Shown: positions 1 through 5,517 of the stretch, piece after piece | Layout: every line of letters begins with the position of its first letter | How positions within the stretch are numbered: the stretch's first letter is position 1 | Assembly: GCA_028819675.1 (NCBI GenBank) | Contig: JAPPKT010000104.1 | Span: forward strand, 1 to 5,517 | From: Caldilineaceae bacterium | Lineage (GTDB): Bacteria > Chloroflexota > Anaerolineae > Caldilineales > Caldilineaceae | Length of the DNA stretch: 5,517 nt | Reading direction: 5' to 3' | The notes under the pieces: model-generated | Seen by the model: only the letters and a program-made list of their open reading frames with translations | Told to the model about the DNA's origin: nothing | The model's database searches: none | Position numbers and translations under genes: made by a program

Positions 1-69
1 CGTCCGATGGAGATGATGAAGAGTTTCAGGAAGAGACGTAGACGCCGCATGCCCCACCTCTCCTGCTGA
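1..69 (+). CDS. C-terminal end of an unidentified upstream gene (5' truncated)
   Basis: Reading from base 1 gives 22 codons and a TGA stop at 67-69. The visible tail is very basic, with a run of lysines and arginines (FRKRRRRR) followed by MPHLSC. Its stop overlaps the ATG of the next gene as TGATG, the classic arrangement for translational coupling, and this is the main reason to believe the frame is real. A polybasic end would suit the cytoplasmic tail of a membrane protein, but that is inference. The piece is too short to assign a family, and a chance open frame of this length is possible. Confidence 0.45.
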   Translation, partial: RPMEMMKSFRKRRRRRMPHLSC

Positions 70-1247
70 TGATTGGCCGCTTCGCCTCTTATTTGCGCAG
101 GAAGTCAGACTCAATCAACCGCATACCACCTCTAGCAAAGTGGTCGCCGCGCGCCAGAAAGCTGATTGGGGCGCTGCTTTTGTGCAGCGTTGTCGGCTTG
201 ACCTATCGTTCCTATTTTCGAAACTGGGTCCCTTTGGGTCCGCAGAGGACGGTGGCGACGGTCAACCCCAAAATGGGCGTCCATACGCGGCTCACCGATG
301 AGCCGGACGCGGCCAAGATCAAGCGAAGCCTTGAAATGGTGCGTGAAATGGGCGCGCCCTGGATCGTAGAGTATTTCCCCTGGGCGTACTACGAACCGAG
401 ACGCGGTCAGTACGAATGGAGCCATCCGGACCTGGTGATCGACCACGCCAACCGGCAGGGGCTCATCGTGATCGCCCGTCTGGGCTATGTGCCGGAGTGG
501 GCGCGGCCGGAAGATTCCCATCATCTCTACCTGGAAGAAGAAAATTACGAGGCATTCGGGCGCTATGCGGTCGAGTTCGTGCGGCGCTACCGGGACAAAG
601 TAGGTTATCTGATTATATGGAACGAGCCCAATCTGAGCCTGGAATGGGGTTTTCGCCCGGTGGACCCGGCGTCCTACGTGAGGATGCTGAAGGTGGTCTA
701 TCCGATGGTGAAGGCGGCCGCCCCTGAGGTGCAGGTACTGGCTGGTGCGCTGGCGCCGACGCTGGACCCGCCGGGCAGTGAATGGAGCATGAACGACCTG
801 GATTATCTGCAGCGGATGTATGACGCGGGCGCGGCCGACTATTTCGATATTCTGGCGATTCACGCGTACGGACTGGGATTCGATGCTGACGAGCCGGCGG
901 GCGAAACGGTTGTCAACTTTCGACGCTCCGAACTTCTGCGGGAGATCATGGTCCGAAACGGCGACGGCGACAAGACGGCAATGATCACAGAAGGGGGATG
1001 GAACGATCATCCACGCTGGACGCGGGCCGTGCGTCCCGCGCAGCGGATCCTCAACAGTGCTCGGGCGTACGAGATCGCGAATACGGAATGGCCCTGGCTG
1101 GAAAGCGTCTGTCTCTGGGTCTTTCGCTTCCCCTGGGACCAGAAGAGCTACCAGGACTACTACACGTTTGTCGGCACTGATTTTGAACCTAAAGCGATCT
1201 ATCTGGAGATGCAGGCGTATGCGGCGGGGCGGTTCGAGGCGCCATGA
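69..1247 (+). CDS. Membrane-anchored glycoside hydrolase, clan GH-A (GH39/GH5-like TIM barrel)
   Basis: This 392-residue protein probably cleaves a polysaccharide outside the cytoplasmic membrane. Residues 1-31 are basic, and a single membrane segment follows at about 32-46 (LIGALLLCSVVGLTY), so the catalytic part should face outward. The barrel runs from about residue 68 (MGVHTR) to 388. IIWNEPN contains the likely acid/base Glu186 and MITEGGW the likely nucleophile Glu308, at the ends of predicted strands 4 and 7 as in clan GH-A retaining enzymes. IHAYG (His265) and the LGYVPEWARP strand also fit. No carbohydrate-binding module is present. The ATG at 69 is chosen because it overlaps the previous stop (TGATG); no strong Shine-Dalgarno precedes it. 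Anchored GH39-type hydrolases such as PslG occur in exopolysaccharide clusters, so a polymer-trimming role is plausible. The substrate cannot be read from the sequence, and a non-enzymatic barrel is unlikely with both glutamates kept. Confidence 0.85.
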   Translation: MIGRFASYLRRKSDSINRIPPLAKWSPRARKLIGALLLCSVVGLTYRSYFRNWVPLGPQRTVATVNPKMGVHTRLTDEPDAAKIKRSLEMVREMGAPWIVEYFPWAYYEPRRGQYEWSHPDLVIDHANRQGLIVIARLGYVPEWARPEDSHHLYLEEENYEAFGRYAVEFVRRYRDKVGYLIIWNEPNLSLEWGFRPVDPASYVRMLKVVYPMVKAAAPEVQVLAGALAPTLDPPGSEWSMNDLDYLQRMYDAGAADYFDILAIHAYGLGFDADEPAGETVVNFRRSELLREIMVRNGDGDKTAMITEGGWNDHPRWTRAVRPAQRILNSARAYEIANTEWPWLESVCLWVFRFPWDQKSYQDYYTFVGTDFEPKAIYLEMQAYAAGRFEAP

Positions 1248-2176
1248 ACGACCAGAACAGGAGCGAGGAGAGAGAACCTCTGCAGGGGGCAGAAGGCGGT
1301 GCCGACCGGCAGTGGCTGGTCGCAGGGAGCCATGGAGAACGCTGGGCCGGCTCTTTTTTGCGACGCAGTCTTGAGGGGAGGGTGCGGCTGTGGATCGCGA
1401 TCTGCATCGTGGCGCTGGCGATTGGCGGGTGGCTCATATTGCGCACCAGCGGGCCGGCGGTGGATGAGACCTGGCTGAAGATGCAGGAGCGGGGGAGCTG
1501 GCGGGTGGGGATGGACCCCAGCTTTCCGCCTTTTGAGACGCTGGACGCGGAGGGCGCGCCGATCGGCTATGACGTGGACCTGGCGCGGGAGATCGCGGCA
1601 ACGTGGGGGCTGGAGGCGGAGATCGTCGCGATCGGGTACGACAGTCTATTGGATGCGCTGCTGGTCGACCGCGTGGATGCGGTGATCAGCGCGTTTCCGT
1701 ACAATGCGCGCATGACGAAGGACGTACATTATTCGCCGCCCTATTTCGAGGCGGGTGTGCGGCTTGTGGTCGGCGTCGATGCCGCGTTTGAGGGGATTGG
1801 GGACCTGGATGGGGGCACGGTTGCGGTGGAGTGGGGCAGCCGGGGCGATGCGATCGCGCGTCGATTGCAGAGGGAGGGGGCAGGCTTTACGCGGCTGCCG
1901 TTTGCGTCTTCGGAGGAGGCTGTCGAGGCACTGGTCTCCGGCGCGAGCAGCGCACTGCTGATCGACGGCGTCACGCTGCGGCTGGCGCAGGGTGAGGGTA
2001 AGCAGATTCGCGCGGTGGGAGCGGTGTTGGATGAGGACCCCTATGTGATTGCGGTGTCGATCAAGGCGCCCAAGCTGCAAAGCGCCCTCCTGCAAGCGCT
2101 GGCAACGCTGGAGGAGGAAGGGCAGCTGGGCCTGCTGGAGGAGCGCTGGTTTGGGCAGTATGCGAGGAGAGAGTGA
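1244..2176 (+). CDS. Membrane-anchored extracellular solute-binding protein, family 3 (amino acid binding)
   Basis: This 310-residue protein resembles the substrate-binding subunit of polar amino acid ABC importers. A hydrophilic N-terminal stretch (1-47) precedes one membrane segment at about 49-66 (IAICIVALAIGGWLIL). The periplasmic-binding-type domain spans about 76-307 and opens with the family 3 pattern PPFETLDAEGAPIGYDVDLA. In DAVISAFPYNARMTKDVHYSPPYF, Arg156 sits where family members bind the ligand carboxylate, and Asp241 (LLIDG) sits where they bind the amino group, so an amino acid ligand is likely. The start overlaps the hydrolase stop as ATGA, implying coupled translation. An in-frame GTG at 1382, just after AGGGGAGG, would give a 264-residue form with an ordinary signal-anchor and no tail. 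No permease or ATPase gene is in the window, so it may serve a remote transporter or act as a sensor. The family call is firm; the ligand and partner are not known. Confidence 0.88.
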   Translation: MNDQNRSEEREPLQGAEGGADRQWLVAGSHGERWAGSFLRRSLEGRVRLWIAICIVALAIGGWLILRTSGPAVDETWLKMQERGSWRVGMDPSFPPFETLDAEGAPIGYDVDLAREIAATWGLEAEIVAIGYDSLLDALLVDRVDAVISAFPYNARMTKDVHYSPPYFEAGVRLVVGVDAAFEGIGDLDGGTVAVEWGSRGDAIARRLQREGAGFTRLPFASSEEAVEALVSGASSALLIDGVTLRLAQGEGKQIRAVGAVLDEDPYVIAVSIKAPKLQSALLQALATLEEEGQLGLLEERWFGQYARRE

Positions 2177-2209
2177 AGAGGAGAGAGGAGTGAGAGAGGA
2201 GCGGAGGTC
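2164..2209 (+). repeat. Purine-rich tract with a 10-bp direct repeat
   Basis: From the end of the binding-protein gene into the terminator stem the + strand is almost all A and G. GAGAGAGGAG occurs at 2181-2190 and again at 2192-2201, separated by one T. The second copy supplies most of the left arm of the terminator. It may be simple slippage; no function can be assigned from sequence alone. Confidence 0.6.
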
Positions 2210-2227
2210 TTCCGCTCCTCTTTTTTT
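2195..2227 (+). terminator. Rho-independent terminator closing the + strand unit
   Basis: A perfect 11-bp inverted repeat (AGAGGAGCGGA at 2195-2205, TCCGCTCCTCT at 2211-2221) encloses a 5-base loop, GGTCT, and runs into seven Ts (2221-2227). It lies 18 bases after the binding-protein stop. The last T is also the final base of the convergent ilvE stop codon. It is one-directional: on the opposite strand the hairpin is followed by a purine/pyrimidine stretch without a T-run, so it should not end ilvE transcripts efficiently. Confidence 0.9.
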
Positions 2228-3150
2228 CATGACACTTGAGTGAGCCAGCCCCATTTGTCGGGCATGTTGTCTTCAAGGATGCCGAAGAAGACGCCCTGGA
2301 TTGCCTGGGTGACGGGGCCGCGTTTGCCGTCGCCCACGGGCAGGCGGTCAACTGAGCGGACGGGGGTGATTTCGGCTGCGGTGCCGGTGAAGAAGATTTC
2401 ATCGGCCAGATAGAGCATCTCGCGCGTCATGGCCTGCTCGCGCAGGTCGTAGCCGAGATCGCGGGCGATGGTGATGGCGGCGTCGCGGGTGATGCCACCG
2501 AGGATACTGCTGCCCAGAGGCGGGGTATAGATCACGCCCTTGTAGATGACAAAGATGTTTTCGCCGCTGCCTTCGCTTACCTGGCCGTTGATGTCGAGAG
2601 CGATGCCTTCGGTGAAGCCGTTATCCTTGGCTTCCATCACGATGTTCTGGCTGCTGACGTACTGGCCGCCGATCTTCGCCATTGGGCTGAGCATGTTGGA
2701 AGCCATGCGGCGCCAGCTGCTCACCTGAACATCGACCCCTTCTTCGATGGCCTCTGCGCCGAGATAGCGACCCCACGGGACGGATGCCAGGATGGACTCC
2801 ACGGGGCAGCCGCGGCCGTCTACGCCCAGGCTTTCGTAGCCGCGGAAGACCAACGGCCGGATGTAGGCGCTGGTATGGTTGTTCTTGAGCAGGACGGCTT
2901 TGGCTACGTCCATCCACTCGTCGACGGTGAGGGGCGATGGAATGTGCGCCACCTTGCAGGAGTAGAGCAGACGCTCGAAGTGCTCCGGGCCGCGGAAGAT
3001 CGCAGCTGCGTCGTCAATTTCGTAGGCGCGAATCCCCTCAAATGCGCTACTGCCGTAGTGCAGTGCATGGGTGAATACATGCACCGTTGCCTGCTCCCAC
3101 GGGATGATCTCCCCGTTCATCCAGATATAGTCCGCTTGCATCTTCGCCAT
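2227..3150 (-). CDS. ilvE: Branched-chain amino acid aminotransferase (class IV, PLP-dependent)
   Basis: The product transfers the amino group between glutamate and the keto acids of leucine, isoleucine and valine, the last step of their synthesis, in the cytoplasm. With the ATG at 3150 it has 307 residues, matching the roughly 300-310 of bacterial IlvE. HYGSSAFEGIRAY (31-43), SAYIRPLVF (95-103) and the class IV segment VSEGSGENIF (191-200) are present. SPMAKIGGQY supplies Lys159 for the PLP Schiff base, and ILGGITRDA (217-224) and FFTGTAAEITPV (253-264) complete the cofactor pocket. FEGIRAY and overall length favour IlvE over D-amino acid aminotransferase or aminodeoxychorismate lyase. The start is fixed by AGGAAGGAG seven bases upstream; an upstream TTG at 3201 would add 17 unlikely residues and place this ribosome site inside the gene. 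It converges on the solute-binding gene. Its likely promoter is in the gap before it, suggesting transcription independent of the carboxypeptidase gene. Confidence 0.95.
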   Translation of the reverse strand: MAKMQADYIWMNGEIIPWEQATVHVFTHALHYGSSAFEGIRAYEIDDAAAIFRGPEHFERLLYSCKVAHIPSPLTVDEWMDVAKAVLLKNNHTSAYIRPLVFRGYESLGVDGRGCPVESILASVPWGRYLGAEAIEEGVDVQVSSWRRMASNMLSPMAKIGGQYVSSQNIVMEAKDNGFTEGIALDINGQVSEGSGENIFVIYKGVIYTPPLGSSILGGITRDAAITIARDLGYDLREQAMTREMLYLADEIFFTGTAAEITPVRSVDRLPVGDGKRGPVTQAIQGVFFGILEDNMPDKWGWLTQVS

Positions 3151-3256
3151 CGATGAACTCCTTCCTGCCAGGTGCGCGCCTGATTGGCGTACGGGAGCCA
3201 ACCGGCTTCTTTATGTGGGCTGGGAGAGCAGGCGGCCTGCCTGCCATGCCAAATCA
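3151..3256 (-). promoter_or_regulatory. Predicted ilvE 5' leader with short inverted repeats
   Basis: Between the predicted start point and the ilvE ATG lie several short inverted repeats. GCAGGC/GCCTGC (arms 3239-3244 and 3228-3233, 5-base loop) has an overlapping alternative pairing at 3228-3240. A weak AGCC/GGCT hairpin lies at 3196-3207. No T-box consensus, no leucine-rich leader peptide and no T-run terminator is visible, so an attenuator or riboswitch is not supported. The rest of the gap (3293-3377), downstream of the carboxypeptidase stop, shows no convincing terminator. Confidence 0.3.
3158..3166 (-). promoter_or_regulatory. Shine-Dalgarno of ilvE
   Basis: On the - strand AGGAAGGAG ends seven bases before the ATG at 3150. 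It is the best ribosome site near any start in the window and decides between ATG 3150 and the longer TTG 3201 reading. Confidence 0.88.
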
Positions 3257-3262
3257 GGTTGC

Positions 3263-3292
3263 ATTATACAGTGAGAGAATCTGATCGGCTAA
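3263..3292 (-). promoter_or_regulatory. Probable sigma-70-type promoter for ilvE
   Basis: The - strand has an exact TATAAT (3263-3268) in an otherwise GC-rich setting. The best upstream partner is TTAGCC (3287-3292) with an 18-base spacer, a poor match to TTGACA. Transcription would start near 3256, giving a leader of about 106 nt. The -10 box is strong evidence; the -35 assignment is weak. Confidence 0.6.
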
Positions 3293-3377
3293 GATTTGAC
3301 CGCGGGGTGAAACGGATAAGGGAAGGCTTTTGGGGGTTAGCTGGTGGAAAGAGATTGTTGGTGAAGCAAACGCGAAG

Positions 3378-5177
3378 TCACCGCCACACTCGAGGCAGGT
3401 ACTGAAAGTACTGTTTGGGAGTCCGCTCGGTGGGGAGGGCGACGACCTCGATGGAGACGGCGGTGGGGGGACCCCAGTTGCCGTCGGCGTCCTGGGCCTC
3501 AAGGAAGATGGTGTAGGCGCCGGGCTGGAGGCCGGTGGTGTCGAGCGACGCCGTCAAGGATTCGACGGTGGAATCGTACTCGCCGTCGAGGGGCTGCAGC
3601 GTCTGGAAGGTGGAGGCAAGCCAGGAGGGCGCGTCGATGGAAAAGCGGGCGGCGCTGATTGGCTGGGCGGGTTCGGTGTCGGAACCGGTGCCGGCGCTGC
3701 GGGTGTCGTCGGCGGTTGCGGTCAGTGTGACCTCCTTTCCTGGCAGCAGGCGCGGCGGGTCGGCGCTGGCAGCGGTCACGTCGGGTCCGGCCGGCAGTTG
3801 GTAGGGACGGCGGGCGGTTTTGGCGGCATAGACGAGAGAGTCGAGAATCTGGTCGGCTATGTAGGACTCGAAGTAGGGGCATGTCTGGAAGAAGGCGGTG
3901 CCGAGCTCATAGGTAAAGGCGGCGACGCCGAGGGTGCCGTAGGCGAAATCGGTGGTGCTGCCGTCGAAACGGTACATGCAGAGTTCGGGGTTACAGACCT
4001 TGTAGTCGGGGAAGTAGCCCAGTTTGCGGCCGAGGCGGCGCAGCTCATCGCGGTTTGGCGCCGGGGTTGCGGAGTGCTCCCAGGGGTAGAAAAGGAGGCG
4101 GCCGTAGGAGTGGAGCGAGATGAAGACGCCGTTTGTGTCCTCCGGCGCGGGGTCGTTGTAGCCTTCGCCGCGCTGATCGGCAAAGACGTCACGGAGATAG
4201 GCTTCGATTGCTTGGGTCTCAGGCTCGGAAGCGGGCTCGTCGCCGCGGTAGAAGCTGGAGCAGACATCGCCGGACGAACAGCCATTACAGTGGTTCCACA
4301 GGAAGCTACCGTTACGGTTGAGGTCGACACCGTGCTTGGGGAAATCACAGCCACTGGTACTGTTGGTGTTTTTGCGCCAGAGGTGTCCCTTTTCGACCCA
4401 GGTACGGCCATCGGGATTGGCCAGGGGGATGATGTGAATACGGTTGTAGTCGAGGAGCCATGTCAGGTCGGGGTCGGCGCCGTATTGGGAGAGCAGCAGT
4501 TCGGCGAAGAGGGTAGCGATTTCGGTGGTGGCCAGCTCGCGGGGGTGTTGGGCGGCGATGACGACCAGTTCGCCTTTTTCGACGTCGGTGGTCTGGGAGT
4601 TGGTGAGGACGAGGGCCTGAATGTCGGAGCCGGCCAGGCCAAAGGAGCGGATCTTGTACCAGCTGTTGCCGATGTCGGTCAGTTGGGCGAGGTCGGGGTG
4701 CTGTTCGGCGAGGGAGGCGAGGTCGGCGTGGGTTGCTTCGACTGTGCGATAGCAGGCGTAGCCGGGAATGCTGCGGCTGTCGGCCAGGGCCTGGAAGGCG
4801 CAGGGGTCGGGCAGGGAGGCGGTCAGGTCCGTATTCTGTGAGAATGGAAAGCCCTCCTGGGTCAGCCACTGTTGCTGCGCGGGCGACACGAGGGCGACAG
4901 CGGACTGTTGTTCCGGCTCGACGTGCCAGATGTCAACTTGCTCGAAGAGAGCATTGAGAGCGTGTGCGTCTGTGTAGTCGATACTGGCAACGATGTCCCC
5001 GGCGGATTCGTTTTGCAGGCAGGGATCGATGCGGGAGGAGGGGCTGACGCCAGCAGCGTCGAGCAGCAGATCGCGGGCAGGCTCGACGAAATTGTACTGT
5101 TGCAGTGCGAAGAAGAGCAGCGCGCCCAGCAGACAGAGCCCAGCGACCCAGCTCACGACCCGAACGAGTGCTCTCAT
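3378..5177 (-). CDS. Secreted or membrane-anchored zinc carboxypeptidase, family M14 (carboxypeptidase T-like)
   Basis: This 599-residue enzyme should remove C-terminal amino acids from peptides outside the cell. A hydrophobic segment (about 6-24) with basic residues before it is a signal or anchor; no clear cleavage site is seen. Residues 50-130 look like a propeptide-type domain. The M14 domain spans about 140-460: QHPRE gives zinc ligands His211 and Glu214 plus Arg213, NPDG follows at 254-257, GVDLNRN gives Asn287-Arg288, SLHSYG gives zinc ligand His356, and TYELG the catalytic Glu424. By spacing, Tyr402 matches the carboxypeptidase A Tyr248 and Thr409 the specificity position 255. YRGDEPASEPETQA is typical of the family. 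Ten cysteines lie outside the membrane segment. A beta-sandwich-like domain (466-582) and the tail YLPRVWR end the protein. The ATG at 5177 is preferred over an in-frame TTG at 5186; neither has a clear ribosome site. It follows the VWA gene by 62 bases on the same strand. Confidence 0.92.
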   Translation of the reverse strand: MRALVRVVSWVAGLCLLGALLFFALQQYNFVEPARDLLLDAAGVSPSSRIDPCLQNESAGDIVASIDYTDAHALNALFEQVDIWHVEPEQQSAVALVSPAQQQWLTQEGFPFSQNTDLTASLPDPCAFQALADSRSIPGYACYRTVEATHADLASLAEQHPDLAQLTDIGNSWYKIRSFGLAGSDIQALVLTNSQTTDVEKGELVVIAAQHPRELATTEIATLFAELLLSQYGADPDLTWLLDYNRIHIIPLANPDGRTWVEKGHLWRKNTNSTSGCDFPKHGVDLNRNGSFLWNHCNGCSSGDVCSSFYRGDEPASEPETQAIEAYLRDVFADQRGEGYNDPAPEDTNGVFISLHSYGRLLFYPWEHSATPAPNRDELRRLGRKLGYFPDYKVCNPELCMYRFDGSTTDFAYGTLGVAAFTYELGTAFFQTCPYFESYIADQILDSLVYAAKTARRPYQLPAGPDVTAASADPPRLLPGKEVTLTATADDTRSAGTGSDTEPAQPISAARFSIDAPSWLASTFQTLQPLDGEYDSTVESLTASLDTTGLQPGAYTIFLEAQDADGNWGPPTAVSIEVVALPTERTPKQYFQYLPRVWR

Positions 5178-5239
5178 AGCGCCCAAAGATCAGCGACGGC
5201 CACAGAGCAACAGGCAGTCCCTGCCACGTGCCGGTGCCG

Positions 5240-5517
5240 TTATGACTTTTCGACCAGCAGCTGGTCCACCGCTGCCGCCAGCTCAGAGAGAGTACTAACC
5301 TGCAGGATTGTGTCACAGAGGGGCAGGTAGTCGAGCATGTCGCTGTCGCCGGTGCCCCACAGCATGGGCATCTCGGGATTGAGCCAGAGGGTACGGCGGC
5401 TGCGACGGGCCATTTTTCTGAAGATATCGAGCCGGGGATCGTTGTAGTTGTTGCGGCCGTCACCGACGACGATGAGGGTGGTGCGGTGGTCGATGGTGTC
5501 GAGGTAGTCGTCGGCGA
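5240..5517 (-). CDS. CoxE-like VWA-domain protein, C-terminal 91 residues (cut by window edge)
   Basis: Only the end of this gene is in the window; its start lies beyond base 5517 and the TAA stop is at 5240-5242. The visible part reads TTLIVVGDGRNNYNDPRLD, then a basic helix (FRKMARRSRRT), then LWLNPEMPMLWGTGDSDM and LDYLPLCDTILQVSTLSEL. This is the characteristic C-terminal half of the CoxE-like branch of VWA proteins, whose WLNPE, GDSDM and Y-P-x-CD segments follow the last Rossmann-type strands. In known systems these proteins work with a MoxR-type AAA+ ATPase in metal insertion or complex maturation, for example of CO dehydrogenase; whether such a partner exists here lies outside the window. 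The metal-site motif DxSxS is also off the edge. It shares strand and close spacing with the carboxypeptidase gene, but no functional link is evident. Confidence 0.85.
   Translation of the reverse strand, partial: ADDYLDTIDHRTTLIVVGDGRNNYNDPRLDIFRKMARRSRRTLWLNPEMPMLWGTGDSDMLDYLPLCDTILQVSTLSELAAAVDQLLVEKS

Noticed and set aside
132..1010. A 292-codon open frame on the - strand under the glycoside hydrolase
   Set aside because: Its translation is His/Arg-rich and featureless, antisense to a gene with intact catalytic motifs and coupled ends.
3151..3201. N-terminal extension of IlvE from a TTG at 3201
   Set aside because: The strong Shine-Dalgarno lies inside the extension and points to the ATG at 3150, and the shorter form matches the family's usual length.
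3047..3247. A short - strand frame (ATG at 3247) that could be a leader peptide for ilvE
   Set aside because: It has no ribosome site, no run of Leu/Ile/Val codons, and overlaps the ilvE start out of frame instead of ending before it.
3330..4841. A 503-codon open frame on the + strand inside the carboxypeptidase gene
   Set aside because: Its translation is a monotonous Gly/Val/Glu-rich string with no domain, and it lies antisense to a gene with every M14 motif. High GC and codon bias create such long antisense frames.
5213..5225. A 5-bp hairpin (GGCAG/CTGCC) between the VWA and carboxypeptidase genes, considered as a terminator
   Set aside because: The stem is short and no T-run follows on either strand.
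4933..5463. A 176-codon - strand frame across the VWA/carboxypeptidase junction
   Set aside because: It runs out of frame through both real genes; the VWA frame in the same region shows clear family motifs and its own stop at 5240-5242.

Overview
The window is high-GC bacterial DNA, densely coded. No RNA gene, CRISPR array, insertion sequence or prophage gene is visible. Protein styles suggest a Chloroflexota-like organism (Anaerolineae/Caldilineae type): membrane-anchored exported enzymes, an M14 carboxypeptidase with a C-terminal tail ending YLPRVWR, and a CoxE-like VWA protein. This placement is inferred from remembered protein styles and has not been tested by a search.

The left half (1-2227) is read on the + strand. 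The last codons of an upstream gene overlap, through TGATG, a membrane-anchored clan GH-A glycoside hydrolase (69-1247). That gene overlaps, through ATGA, a membrane-anchored family 3 solute-binding protein (1244-2176). The unit closes with a strong intrinsic terminator whose T-tract touches the stop codon of the convergent gene.

The right half (2227-5517) is read on the - strand. In transcription order it holds the C-terminal part of a CoxE-like VWA protein (5240 to the window edge), a secreted or anchored M14 zinc carboxypeptidase (3378-5177), a 227-bp gap with a good promoter, and a branched-chain amino acid aminotransferase, ilvE (2227-3150). ilvE seems to have its own promoter and a leader of about 106 nt.

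Together the genes suggest an extracytoplasmic set (polysaccharide hydrolase, amino acid binding protein, carboxypeptidase) beside a housekeeping amino acid enzyme. No direct pathway linking the two halves can be shown. I do not see a clearly new biological system. The points most worth checking are the tightly coupled hydrolase/binding-protein pair, the carboxypeptidase C-terminal tail, and the ilvE leader. No stretch over 300 bases lacks a gene.
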